Source of the DNA: Bradyrhizobiaceae bacterium
GTDB taxonomy: Bacteria > Pseudomonadota > Alphaproteobacteria > Rhizobiales > Xanthobacteraceae
Direction: 5' to 3'
Assembly (NCBI GenBank): GCA_020544565.1
Contig: CP078014.1
Location: forward strand, 3,412,016-3,476,015
DNA length: 64,000 nucleotides
Shown here: in pieces, positions 32,274 through 41,319 of the stretch
Layout of the letters: every line of letters starts with the position of its first letter
Numbering within the stretch: the first letter of the stretch is position 1
The notes under the pieces: generated by a model
Told to the model about the DNA's origin: nothing
Database searches by the model: none
The model's input: only the letters and a program-made list of their open reading frames with translations
Position numbers and translations under genes: made by a program

Positions 32274-32311
32274 GCAAAACAAAAGGGGAGGCCGGTTTCC
32301 CGTCTCCCCTT
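32274..32311 (-). terminator. rho-independent terminator of rplU-rpmA
   Basis: AAGGGGAG (complement of 32304-32311) pairs with CTCCCCTT (complement of 32283-32290), with further CGG/CCG pairing inside. On the minus strand the stem is followed by a TTTTGTTTTG tail. It stands about 60 bases after the rpmA stop. Confidence 0.9.
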
Positions 32312-32371
32312 GAGAGCCATCTGGCGCTCCGCCGGTTCAACAGGGACCGGCAGACGCGATGTGTCTACCGT

Positions 32372-32641
32372 TTATTCAGCCGCGGCCACCATCGGAAGAA
32401 CCGAGATGTAGGTGCGGCCGTTGGCTTTGGCGCGGAACTCGACTTTGCCTTCGATCTTGGCAAACAGGGTGTGGTCCGTGCCCATGCCGACGTTAAGGCC
32501 GGGATGCCACGTGGTGCCGCGCTGACGCGCGATAATGTTGCCGGGAATCACGTGCTGGCCGCCGAACGCCTTGATGCCAAGGCGCTTGCCTGCCGAGTCG
32601 CGTCCGTTGCGCGATGAACCGCCCGCTTTTTTGTGAGCCAT
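32372..32641 (-). CDS. rpmA: 50S ribosomal protein bL27
   Basis: An 89-residue protein with the canonical start [20 protein letters not shown] and the motifs [19 protein letters not shown] and [15 protein letters not shown]. bL27 reaches towards the peptidyl-transferase centre with its N-terminus. Second gene of the rplU-rpmA operon. Confidence 0.98.
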   Translation of the reverse strand: MAHKKAGGSSRNGRDSAGKRLGIKAFGGQHVIPGNIIARQRGTTWHPGLNVGMGTDHTLFAKIEGKVEFRAKANGRTYISVLPMVAAAE

Positions 32642-32732
32642 GGCTCCGTCTCCAAACTTGTCTTCAGCGTATAGACCGATTCCCTGACGGAATCATGTCA
32701 CGTTTGATGGTGATATGTTTCGACCGTGCCGC

Positions 32733-33131
32733 TCACGCGGCGTCGGTCGCCGCCTCGGTCGTTTTGGCCTCAGGGGTCTTGGCCTTCTTCGGGCGTGGAC
32801 CCACGGTCGGGGCCTTGCCGTCGGTCAGGATCTCGGTGACGCGGATCACCGTGATCTCGTCGCGATAGCCGCGCTTGCGCTTCGAGTTCTTGCGGCGGCG
32901 CTTCTTGAAGGCGATGACCTTCGGGCCGCGCTTGTGGTCCAGCACTTCCGCCGCCACCGACGCGCCCGCGACCAGCGGTGCTCCGAGCACCGGCGTATCG
33001 CCGCCCACCACCAGAACTTCACCAAGCTGCACGATCGTGCCGACGTCGCCGGCGATCTTGCCAATTTCGAGAACATCATCCGGAACGACGCGGAACTGCC
33101 GGCCGCCGGTTTTGATGACTGCGAACATCAT
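32733..33131 (-). CDS. rplU: 50S ribosomal protein bL21
   Basis: A 132-residue protein: bL21 domain at 1-105 (FAVIKTGGRQFRV, VAFKKRRRKNSKRKRGYRD in the form VIAFKKRRRKNSKR) with an Ala/Lys/Thr-rich C-terminal extension (about 107-132) typical of alphaproteobacterial L21. ATG 33131 or ATG 33128 may be used. Leader 33132-33417 lies between this gene and the divergent ROK gene and must contain both promoters; no clear elements seen. Confidence 0.97.
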   Translation of the reverse strand: MMFAVIKTGGRQFRVVPDDVLEIGKIAGDVGTIVQLGEVLVVGGDTPVLGAPLVAGASVAAEVLDHKRGPKVIAFKKRRRKNSKRKRGYRDEITVIRVTEILTDGKAPTVGPRPKKAKTPEAKTTEAATDAA

Positions 33132-33417
33132 TGTTGTCCTTTGTGTTCGATCCCGGCGCTCGGGTCGGGCCCGGGCCGGCTTCTTGTTCAGTCGTTGAAG
33201 GGTTTACGCGGGCCGCGAGGGCCACGCAAAAACACACGGCGCGAGGTCGTCCCGCGCCGGTGGCCGGAGTTATAGCCGGTCGAAGTCGCGAGTCAAGGCG
33301 ATCGGGACCGGAAATGGCAGGTTTCTCGGCCATTTGCCGTGATTTCGGGAGGGTTCCGATCGAATGAAACCATCCGGTTCCAGAACCGTTGTCACGGCGT
33401 CATCAGGAGGGGTCCCC

Positions 33418-34494
33418 ATGAGCGACGACACGCCGACGGCCGCGGGAATTGGCAACCATGGCGCCTCGCGGCTGCCTTCCGTGGATATCGACAGCTACAA
33501 CATCGAGCTCAAGGACGAGGACGGCTTCCTCGGCGATCGCGCCAGCAAGGGCGCGTTCCAGGCGCTTCTGGATAAGTGGCGGAAATTATTGAAGAAAAAT
33601 GGCGAAGACCCGTTCGGCGCCAAATCCACCGAGGACATCGGCAAGAAGGAGCTGGACGCGGTCCTGATCGGCGCGGATGTCGAGGCCGCGGCCCTGGTCC
33701 ATAGCGCCATCGAGGCGTTTGCCCAGGAACTGGCCTATGTCACGCGGCGCTTTCTCAAGACCAAGGCATGGGACAAGACCGAGGCGATCATCGTGGGCGG
33801 CGGCTTCCGGCAAAGCCGGATCGGCGAACTGGCGATCGCGCGGGCCGGCATCATCCTGGCGGCGGAGGGCGCGAAGGCGCGCCTGATCCCGATCCGCTTC
33901 CATCCCGATGAAGCGGCGCTGATCGGCTGCGCGCATCTTGCGCCGTCCTGGATCTTCGAGGGGCATGACAGCCTGCTCGCGGTCGATATCGGCGGCACCA
34001 ATATCCGCTGCGGCGTGGTGGAGACCCGCCAGAAGAAGGCGCCGGACCTGTCGAAGGCGTCGGTGTGGAAATCCGAGCTGTGGCGCCACGCCGACGACGA
34101 GCCGACGCGGGAGGGCGCGGTGAAGACGCTCGCCGGGATGCTGAAGGGACTGCTCAAGGCGGCGGAGGCCGAGGGGCTGAAACTCGCGCCGTTCATCGGC
34201 ATCTCCTGCCCGGGGGCCATCGATGCGGACGGCTCCATTGAAAAGGGCGCGCAGAACCTGCCGGGAAACTGGGAAAGCAGTCGGTTCAACCTGCCGGACA
34301 GCCTGATCGACCTCATCCCCACGATCGGCGATCATGACACCGTGGTGCTGATGCACAACGACGGCGTGGTGCAGGGCCTGAGCGAGATCCCGTTCATGCA
34401 GGACTATAAACGCTGGGGAATTCTCACCATCGGCACCGGGCTCGGCAATGCGCGCTTCACCATGCGCAGCCCGAAAGAGAAGAAGAAAGGGTGA
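33418..34494 (+). CDS. ROK/ASKHA sugar-kinase-like protein with swapped lobes
   Basis: A 358-residue cytoplasmic protein. Residues 188-345 look like the N-terminal lobe of ROK kinases: phosphate-binding AVDIGGTNIRCGV (188-200), GISCPGAID (261-269), NLPGNW, the catalytic-type HNDG (313-316, D315) and adenosine-region TIGTGLGN (337-344). The part that in ROK proteins normally follows, the helix plus IVxGGG and the DEAALIGCA segment, instead stands before it (EAIIVGGGFRQS at 122-133, HPDEAALIGCAHLA at 162-175). The order is therefore circularly permuted. The ROK zinc motif (CxCGxxGC) and EIGH are absent. ATG 33418 follows AGGAGG. Substrate unknown; glucokinase activity is only a guess. Confidence 0.8.
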   Translation: MSDDTPTAAGIGNHGASRLPSVDIDSYNIELKDEDGFLGDRASKGAFQALLDKWRKLLKKNGEDPFGAKSTEDIGKKELDAVLIGADVEAAALVHSAIEAFAQELAYVTRRFLKTKAWDKTEAIIVGGGFRQSRIGELAIARAGIILAAEGAKARLIPIRFHPDEAALIGCAHLAPSWIFEGHDSLLAVDIGGTNIRCGVVETRQKKAPDLSKASVWKSELWRHADDEPTREGAVKTLAGMLKGLLKAAEAEGLKLAPFIGISCPGAIDADGSIEKGAQNLPGNWESSRFNLPDSLIDLIPTIGDHDTVVLMHNDGVVQGLSEIPFMQDYKRWGILTIGTGLGNARFTMRSPKEKKKG

Positions 34495-34546
34495 GGCGGA
34501 CGGGCCGCGGCCGTGGTCCGGGCGCAAGGGGTGTGCTGGCCGCCGC

Positions 34547-34579
34547 GGCACGCCGGCGCCGTTTTGGCGACGGCGTGCC
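34547..34579 (+). terminator. strong hairpin after the ROK-like gene
   Basis: GGCACGCCG (34547-34555) pairs with CGGCGTGCC (34571-34579), with an inner CGCC/GGCG extension around GTTTT. It is 53 bases past the stop. The following bases (TTAAGTTTC) are not a true T tract, so termination efficiency is uncertain. Confidence 0.5.
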
Positions 34580-34583
34580 TTAA

Positions 34584-34621
34584 GTTTCGGACGGCGAAAT
34601 GTGTTTCGGACGGTGAAATGT
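34584..34621. repeat. two tandem 19-base repeats
   Basis: GTTTCGGACGGCGAAATGT and GTTTCGGACGGTGAAATGT stand head to tail with one difference, in the 328-base gap between the ROK-like gene and tRNA-Ser. Each unit has TTTCggacggcGAAA dyad symmetry, so they may be protein-binding sites or simply a local duplication. Otherwise I see no gene in 34495-34822. Confidence 0.6.
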
Positions 34622-34822
34622 GCGCGGCAGAAAATCGACGATTTATCTCGGCTTTCTTCGACCCGCTCCCCCGGTCGCGCTCAAGAACGTTCCGACCTGA
34701 AGCAAGACGCCGGGCCGCTTGCGTCATAAGAGGCTGAAAAGGCGTCCGAATGCCTTGTCTGAACAGCCGTCCTCGCATAGAACACGCTCGCAACCCGGCG
34801 GAACACCGCCGCCTTGGCGCCT

Positions 34823-34912
34823 GGAGAGGTGGCAGAGTGGTTGAATGCACCGCACTCGAAATGCGGCATAGGTGCAAGCCTATCGGGGGTTCGAATCCCT
34901 CCCTCTCCGCCA
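34823..34912 (+). tRNA. tRNA-Ser (CGA)
   Basis: A 90-base class II tRNA with CCA encoded: acceptor GGAGAGG/CCTCTCC, anticodon arm CCGCA-CTCGAAA-TGCGG giving anticodon CGA (reads UCG), a long variable arm, and T-loop TTCGAAT. The sequence just downstream shifts towards lower GC and contains fragmented genes, consistent with the 3' end having served as an integration site. Confidence 0.95.
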
Positions 34913-35104
34913 GTCCTCGCAAAAATCCCTTTTAAATCAACGATCCGCGGTCGTGGCAGATCGTCGTACCCATACTTTGTCCCATACAGCGACGGGCGCT
35001 TGTAAGGGTTCTTGGTCACGCAGGCGTTGAGTTCGCCACGGTTCGACGTTGGCCGCTTTACCGATCTTGATGCGTGTTTTTAGCGCGAGTTACTGCACGC
35101 CGGG

Positions 35105-35731
35105 TCAAGCACTATTATCGATGCTGAATCGCACGAAGCCTTTCGCGCTATGCCCCTTATCGGCAATTGCCCGCCCCGCCACCATCGCGCCGTTGGGCAT
35201 GACCCATTGCATCTGGCTGATCAGAAGGAAGTCGCCATCGATAAGGATATCGTAGTTCGTAATCAAGCAGGCCGTTTTTGCGGGCAGTTGGTTGACATGC
35301 TTCGTCTCGGTGGTGGTGACGTAGACCCCTTTGCGGGGCGTGGTGTTGATTGGAAGTGTGCAGGTGGTGAAGTCGAGCGAGGCATTGGCGATCGGACGAC
35401 GGTCATTCAGGAAGATCAGGCCCTTGATGACGCGCACCAGCGTCCAAACGAGCCACCCGATGAGGATGAGTAACCCGATCCCGAAATAAAGCAGCAGGCC
35501 GCCGGCGCACCAATAAAGGAGACCGATCCAAAAAGTCCGAGCCTGGAATAGGAAGTGGGTCTTTAGGTCCGGGGTGGCCGTTGGCGCTTTCACGTAGGCG
35601 ATGATCGCTCCGATCAGAGCGGTGATGCCGGTAAAAAAGCCAACGATGTAAAGGATATAAACCGCAAGCGCGAAGCCTCTGTCGTCCACGGTGGGGCGGT
35701 CTGTCGTGGGCGCTTCAACGGCGTTGGTCAT
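35105..35731 (-). CDS. DUF4870-like membrane protein with an extra C-terminal domain
   Basis: A 208-residue protein. Residues 18-115 have the four-helix pattern of small DUF4870-type proteins (YILYIVGFFTGITALIGAII, THFLFQARTFWIGLLYW, RVIKGLIFLNDRRPI). These normally end soon after this point. Here about 90 more residues follow (TTCTLPINTTPRKGVYVTTT, LITNYDILIDGDFLL, MPNGAMVAGRAIADKG), polar and beta-rich, with no family I recognise. The ATG overlaps the stop of the small upstream gene by ATGA. Base composition is lower in GC than the backbone. Function unknown. Confidence 0.72.
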   Translation of the reverse strand: MTNAVEAPTTDRPTVDDRGFALAVYILYIVGFFTGITALIGAIIAYVKAPTATPDLKTHFLFQARTFWIGLLYWCAGGLLLYFGIGLLILIGWLVWTLVRVIKGLIFLNDRRPIANASLDFTTCTLPINTTPRKGVYVTTTETKHVNQLPAKTACLITNYDILIDGDFLLISQMQWVMPNGAMVAGRAIADKGHSAKGFVRFSIDNSA

Positions 35732-35901
35732 TTCCAGCGTCCCTTCCGCTCAAACAAGATCAGGCCGCCGCCGATCGCTGCCACCACCAAAGCCGTTGCG
35801 ATCACGGGGCCGCTTCCGCCGCCAATATGGCGGTAGCCCCCCAGGTATAAAAGCACTCCACCGAGTATGATCAGCGCCCATGGCCAGGCTTTTCTAAGCA
35901 T
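35728..35901 (-). CDS. 57-residue membrane protein
   Basis: A small gene read from ATG 35901 to TGA 35728-35730. The product begins MLRKAWPWALIILGGVLLYL, has a glycine-rich turn (GGYRHIGGGSGP) and a second hydrophobic helix (VIATALVVAAIGGGLILF), and ends with a basic tail ERKGRWK: a two-helix hairpin with positive-inside ends. Its stop overlaps the start of the DUF4870-like gene (ATGA), good evidence that both are translated together. Function unknown. Confidence 0.7.
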   Translation of the reverse strand: MLRKAWPWALIILGGVLLYLGGYRHIGGGSGPVIATALVVAAIGGGLILFERKGRWK

Positions 35902-36042
35902 TTGTGTCCTCGCCGCGCCAAAACGGCGCCCTGCAAAATATTCAATAACCGCCCCGCAAATTTGCGAGGTAGCTCGATGGATAGCTTAATAGTATGGCTA
36001 TATCCAGTGGTTTAATAGCCTGCACAATGGTGCCGTCCGGCA

Positions 36043-36306
36043 ATGAACGGCCGGGCGCTAGTGGCATGGAATCTTCGTCGGTTGCGGGTGCTGAAAGGCA
36101 TTTCGCAGGAGAAGTTGGCTGCCGACGCCGCTGTTGATCGAGCCTATTTAGGGGGCTTGGAACGGCAAGAGGAAAACCCAACTGTCGATCTGCTGGATCG
36201 TATTGCAGAAGCATTGGCGGTTTCGATCAGCGAATTTTTTGTGAAGCCGAAACCCGGCACTAAGCCGCCCGCTCCGTTGCGGGGTGGTCGCCGCCCTGCA
36301 AAATAA
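36043..36306 (+). CDS. XRE-family transcriptional regulator
   Basis: An 87-residue helix-turn-helix protein of the Cro/CI (XRE) class: NLRRLRVLKGISQEKLAADA, AYLGGLERQEENPTVDLLDR, AEALAVSISEFF. There is a short Pro/Gly/Lys-rich tail and no second domain. Such stand-alone XRE proteins regulate restriction-modification, toxin-antitoxin and phage genes; here the gene lies next to a decayed helicase-like gene, which fits an old mobile or defence element. The start ATG 36043 is the first in frame. Confidence 0.8.
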   Translation: MNGRALVAWNLRRLRVLKGISQEKLAADAAVDRAYLGGLERQEENPTVDLLDRIAEALAVSISEFFVKPKPGTKPPAPLRGGRRPAK

Positions 36307-36364
36307 CTCCAGCGTTCTCGGGATGGCACATGCATCGAGCGGGTGGCGGGAGCGAGACCCTTTT

Positions 36365-37206
36365 TCATGACGGCGTTTTGGCATCAAGGTCCAAAGACCC
36401 AGCTTCGTCCCCAATCCTTATATCGTGATCGATCCCTTGATATGACGGGATCATCCGCTCCGGGACAAACATCCCATAGCGATGCGCATGCCCCGAAAAG
36501 GCGGCTCCTATCTGATCCCCGGTGAAGCCAAGCACTTTCAGAACATGGTAGCGGCCTAACGCCGTGAGGTAGCGGAGATAGGTCACCATTTCCTGTGCAA
36601 CGTCGCTGGACATTTCAAGTCCTCGTCCGTGCGGAATAACATTCCGCAAATCCCGGATACGCTTAAGGTTTGGACTTCCCCTGAACCCATCCTCTCTCCA
36701 CATCTGATGAAGGCGTTCGAGACGTTTAAGAAGAGAAAATCTATTGGATGCTGTGCCGCTTATTCGTTTGAATAAGTCAATGTCCGCTATTGAACCATGT
36801 TTCTCGACCAGATCTTTCAGGCTTTTCATGCCCTGCTTAAAGCTTTCATTCGATCCAGATCCGAAAGTGCACTCGTCAAAGGCTTCTAGGCAGCCAAGAA
36901 GCTCACCATATAGGCGGTATCTAGGTTGTCGAGTTGATCGCCCTTGGTTTCGAGAACTGTGATGCGAGACGATCCGTCCTTGCGGCCGACGGCGAAGATA
37001 AAGTCGGGATAGATTTTCGCCTTGCGCCAACCCTGCACGGCATATTGCGATCGCGCAACGTTGCGATGCCACCAACTCAACGCAGCATCGCCATCTAGAT
37101 AACCGAGAAGGCGTAACGGGATGATGCGCTGCCGCAATCCTGCCGCGTCTTCGTAACGCACCTGCGGTAGACGGCGCAGCGGCAAAACCTGAGCTTTGAC
37201 AGTCAT
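36365..37206 (-). pseudogene. decayed helicase C-terminus joined out of frame to a HEPN-like segment
   Basis: Reading leftward, 37206-36886 encodes the C-terminal end of a DEAD/DEAH or restriction-type helicase (LDGDAALSWWHRN, GWRKAKIYPDFIF, VLETKGDQLDNLDTAY) and then hits a stop. At about 36910 the adjacent frame takes over with GELLGCLEAFDECTFGS and runs to 36365. One lost base in DTAY-(K)GELLG would restore a continuous frame, so this looks like a frameshift. The later part contains RIRDLRNVIPHGRG, an R-x4-H arrangement like the catalytic motif of HEPN RNases, and LRYLTALGRYHVLKVLGF. The rest of the helicase is missing. An internal ATG 36829 could still express the HEPN-like part (155 residues). 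Confidence 0.65.
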
Positions 37207-37290
37207 TTGAAGCCGGCCTATCCTCACTTTTGAAAAGCTCTAAAATTTGGCTGTCCCCCGGTGGGGGCCGTACTGAGGAGAACATGTTCC

Positions 37291-40200
37291 ATGAACATAG
37301 AACTCTCACGGCGCTCGTTTATGCTCGGGGCCGGTGCGGGTTTGGCGGGAACGAGTCTTGGCGCGCTTGGATTTGGTGAAATCGAAGTCGCCCACGCCTT
37401 GTCGATCCGACCTTTCAGGCTCGCACAGACCAAGGAAGTTCGCAGCCAGTGTCCCTATTGCGCAGTTTGCTGCGGGATGCTGATCTTTGCTGCGGAGAGC
37501 AAGCAGGAAAAAGGCAAGATGGAAGTCACCCATATCGAGGGTGACGTGGACCATCCGGTCAATCGCGGCACGCTCTGCCCTAAGGGCGCCGGCGCGCTCG
37601 ATTACATCAAGGCCAAGACGCGGGTGAAATACCCGATGTATCGCAAGCCCGGCAGCAACAGCTTCGAGCGGGTGAGCTGGGATTTCGCGATGGAGCGCAT
37701 CGCGAAGCTGCTGAAGGAAGATCGCGACGCCAACTGGGTCGAGAAGAATCGCGACGGCGTCACTGTCAATCGCTGGCTGACGACGGCGTTCCTCGCCGGC
37801 AGTTCGGTGGCCAACGAAGGCGGCTGGGCGACGTTCAAGGTCTCGCGCGGCCTTGGTCTGTTGCAGATCGAAAACCAGGCGAGGGTTTGACACGGACCGA
37901 CGGTGGCCAGTTTGGGCCCCACATTTGGTCGCGGTGCGATGACGAATTCCTGGATGGACATCAAGAACGCCGATGTCGTCTGGATCATGGGTGGTAACGC
38001 AGCGGAAGCACATCCCTGCGGTTTCAAATGGGTCACCGAGGCGAAGGCCGAGCGTGGCGCCAAATTGATGGTGGTCGATCCCCGGTTCAACCGGTCGGCG
38101 GCCATGGCGGATCACTATGCGCCGCTCCGTTCAGGATCGGACATCACCTTCCTGTCGGCGGTGATCAACTTCCTGCTGTCGAACGACAAGATTCACAAGG
38201 AGTATGTGCGCCACTACACCAACGCGGCGTTCATCGTGCGTGACGACTTCGAGTTCAACGAGGGCCTGTTCTCCGGTTACGACGAGAGCAAGCGTTCGTA
38301 TGACCGCAGCACCTGGGAATACAAGTTCGGCCCCGACGGCTTCGCCATCCGCGATATGACGCTGTCGGATCCGCGCTGCGTGTTCCAGCTCATGAAGAAG
38401 CACTTCGCGCAGTATACGCCGGAGCTGGTGGAGCGCGTCTGCGGCACGCCGAAGGCCAAGTTCCAGAAGGTGGCCGACTGGGTGGCGTCCACCGCCAACG
38501 GCGAGCGGGCGATGACCATCATGTATGCCCTGGGCTGGACCCAGCATACCCATGGTGCGCAGAACATCCGCTGTGCCGCGATGATCCAGCTTCTGTGCGG
38601 CAATATCGGTATTCCCGGCGGCGGCGTGAACGCATTGCGCGGTCACTCCAACGTGCAGGGCATCACCGATGTCGGCACGCTGTCCGCGGCGATTCCAGGC
38701 TACCTGGCGTTGCCGACCGAACAGGAGCCGACGCTGGAGTCGCATCTCGGCAAGCGGACCTTCAAGCCGCTGACGCCGAACCAGACCAGCTACTGGCAGA
38801 ACTATCGCAAGTTCTATGTCAGCTTCCTGAAGACGCAGTTCGGCGCCAACGCGACGCCGGAGAACGAGTTCGGCTACAACTACCTGCCGAAACTCGACGG
38901 CGTTTATGACTGCATCAAGATGTTCGACCTGATGCATCAGGGCAAGACCACCGGTCTGCTCTGTCAGGGCTTCAACCCCTTGATGGCGATTCCCAACTCG
39001 AACAAGAGCCGGGAAGCGTTGTCCAAGCTGAAGTTCCTGGTCAGCATGGACCCGATCGAGACCGACACGGCCCGGTTCTGGGAGAACCATGGCGAGTTCA
39101 ACAATATCGACCCCGCCAAGGTTCAGACCGAAGTGTTCATGCTGCCGGTGACCTCCTTCGCGGAGGAAGACGGCAGCGTCACCAACTCGAGCCGTTTGAT
39201 CCAGTGGAAGTGGAAGGCTGCCGATCCGTATTTCGAGTCGCGCACCGACACCGAAATCCTGGCGGACCTCTTCGTGCGCATGCGCAAGATGTACGAGAAG
39301 GATGGCGGCAAGGGCAAGGAAGCGCTGCTCGCGGTGGACTGGAGCTACAAGGATCCGCTGCATCCGAGCGTCGACGAACTCCAGACCGAGCTCAACGGCA
39401 CGGCGCTGGTGGATCTCAAGGATGCGGACGGCAAGGTGGTTCGCGCCGCTGGCCAGCGCCTCGCCACGTTCGGCGAGATGCGGGACGACGGTTCGACCAA
39501 CGGCTCCATGTGGATCTACACCGGCTTCTACGGTCCGACCGGCAACATGGCCCAGCGGCGCGACAACTCCGACCCCTCGGGTCTGGGCGTCTTTCCGAAC
39601 TGGGGCTTCTCGTGGCCGGCCAACCGCCGCATCCAGTATAACCGTGCTTCGGCCGACCCCGACGGCAAGCCGTGGAGCGAAGCCAAGAAGTACATGTACT
39701 GGAACGGCGAGCGCTGGACCGGCCCGGATGTGCCGGACTATGTGCCGACCATTCCGCCGAGCCGGGCAGTCGGTCCCTTCATCATGAACGCGGAAGGCGT
39801 GTCGCGCCTCTGGGTTCGTGGTCTGATGGCCGACGGTCCGTTCCCGGTGCACATGGAGCCGTTCGAGTCGCCGGTGGCCAACCTCGTGTTCCCGAAGCTC
39901 AAGGGCAACCCGGTGGCGCGGGTGTTCAAGAACGATCTGGCGGCGCTTGGCACGTCCAAGGACTTCCCGATCGTCGGCACGACCTACCGTCTGACCGAGC
40001 ATTTCCACTACTGGACCAAGAGCGTCCAGGTGAACGCGGTGATGCAGCCCGAGTTCTTCGTGGAAATGTCCGAGCAACTCGCGAAGGAGAAGGGCATCAA
40101 GCACGGACAGATGGTCCGCATCCGGTCCAACCGTGGCGAGGTCAAAGGCAAGGCGGTGGTCACCAAGCGCATCAAGCCGTTCATCATCGACGGCAAGACG

Positions 40201-40365
40201 GTGCACCAGGTGGGATTGCCGCTCAACTTCGGCTTCATCGGCGAGACCAGGAAGGCGTCACCGATCAACGGACTGACCTCCGCCATCGGCGATGCCAACT
40301 CGCAGACGCCGGAATACAAGGCGTTCCTTGTCAATATCGAACCCATCGCGGGTCCGGTGGCTTAA
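37291..40365 (+). CDS. fdnG: formate dehydrogenase, major (alpha) subunit, selenoprotein
   Basis: Periplasmic formate dehydrogenase catalytic subunit that oxidises formate at a Mo-bis-MGD centre. The 1024-residue product includes a selenocysteine at residue 200, encoded by the in-frame TGA 37888-37890 in the family sequence NQARV-U-HGPTV, where FdnG/FdoG have Sec. There is a twin-arginine signal at the N-terminus (SRRSFMLGAGAG), an Fe4S4 motif CPYCAVCCG with GTLCPKG, and MGD-binding motifs downstream (MYALGWTQHTHGAQN, GNIGIPGGGVNALRG). ATG 37291 follows GAGGAG. If the UGA is read as stop, the gene appears as two separate frames. Beta, gamma, FdhE and the Sec machinery follow directly. Confidence 0.96.
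37888..37920 (+). promoter_or_regulatory. UGA selenocysteine codon with bacterial SECIS hairpin
   Basis: Eleven bases after the UGA starts GG-U-GGCC-AGUUUG-GGCC-CC (37902-37920): a 2-bp closing stem, a bulged U, a 4-bp GGCC/GGCC stem and a loop starting AGUUU. This matches the geometry of the minimal E. coli fdhF/fdnG element (GG, bulged U, 4 bp, GGUCU or AGUCU loop). It recruits SelB with Sec-tRNA; the cognate selB is 7.4 kb downstream. Confidence 0.9.
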
Positions 40366-40380
40366 GGGGAGGGCAAAGAC

Positions 40381-41319
40381 ATGTTTACACCTGTTCCTAA
40401 CCCGACCACCAATCCGGTCCCGCCGAAGTTCGGCGAGCAGGATCTGATCCGCCGCTCGGCTTCCACCGTCACGCCGCCTGCCAAGCGGCTGACGGAGGTG
40501 GCCAAGCTGATCGACGTCTCGAAATGTATCGGCTGCAAGGCTTGCCAGGTCGCTTGCCTGCAGTGGAACAACCTGACCGAGGAGATCGGCGTCAACGTCG
40601 GGGTCTACGACAACCCGCATGACCTGACGGAGAATACCTGGACGCTGATGCGCTACACCGAATACGAGAATGCCGAGAGTGGCAATCTCGAGTGGCTGAT
40701 CCGCAAGGACGGCTGCATGCATTGCGCCGATCCGGGCTGCCTCAAGGCTTGCCCGGCACCCGGCGCCATCGTGCAGTACTCCAACGGCATCGTGGATTTC
40801 GTCCACGACAAGTGCATTGGCTGCGGCTACTGCATCAAGGGGTGTCCGTTCAACATCCCGCGTCTGTCGAAGGCCGACTCCAAGGCGTACAAGTGCACGC
40901 TTTGCGTCGACCGGCTCGCGGTCGGACAGGGGCCTGCCTGTCAGAAGGCGTGTCCGACGCAGGCGATCGTGTTCGGCACCAAGGACGAGATGAAGCAGTG
41001 GGCCGACCACCGCATCAAGGATCTGAAGTCGCGCGGCTTCGCCAATGCCGGCCTCTACAATCCTCCGGGCGTGGGCGGCACCCATGTCATGTACGTGCTG
41101 CAACATGCGGACAGGCCCGAGATCTATGCGGGCCTGCCGAACAACCCGACGATCAGTCCGATCGTCGAGGTGTGGAAGGGCGTGACCAAGTATTTCGGTC
41201 TCGCGGCCATCGGCGCCTTTGCCGCGATCGGCTTCATTCATCATGCCATCACCGGCCCCAACAGGGTGTCGGAGGAGGATGAGAAGAATGCCGAACGGTT
41301 GACGGAGGGACGGTCATGA
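40381..41319 (+). CDS. formate dehydrogenase iron-sulfur (beta) subunit
   Basis: Electron-transfer subunit homologous to FdnH/FdoH. The 312 residues contain four ferredoxin-type cysteine clusters ([60 protein letters not shown]) and one C-terminal transmembrane helix (about 272-292, [16 protein letters not shown]) that anchors it on the periplasmic side next to the cytochrome. It lies 15 bases after fdnG and its stop overlaps the gamma-subunit start (ATGA). It has no Tat signal and would be exported with the alpha subunit. Confidence 0.95.
   Translation: MFTPVPNPTTNPVPPKFGEQDLIRRSASTVTPPAKRLTEVAKLIDVSKCIGCKACQVACLQWNNLTEEIGVNVGVYDNPHDLTENTWTLMRYTEYENAESGNLEWLIRKDGCMHCADPGCLKACPAPGAIVQYSNGIVDFVHDKCIGCGYCIKGCPFNIPRLSKADSKAYKCTLCVDRLAVGQGPACQKACPTQAIVFGTKDEMKQWADHRIKDLKSRGFANAGLYNPPGVGGTHVMYVLQHADRPEIYAGLPNNPTISPIVEVWKGVTKYFGLAAIGAFAAIGFIHHAITGPNRVSEEDEKNAERLTEGRS

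Noticed and set aside
34404..35019. Minus-strand open frames containing EGGIRTPDRL and EREGFEPPI
   Set aside because: These peptides are the well-known antisense translation of a tRNA-Ser gene, here 34823-34912; they are not proteins.
38131..40206. 691-residue minus-strand frame opposite fdnG
   Set aside because: Antisense shadow; the plus strand carries a strongly conserved enzyme.
37903..40365. Separate 820-residue formate dehydrogenase starting at an internal codon
   Set aside because: The frame is the continuation of fdnG beyond a Sec UGA. The homologous sequence runs across the UGA and a SECIS is present.
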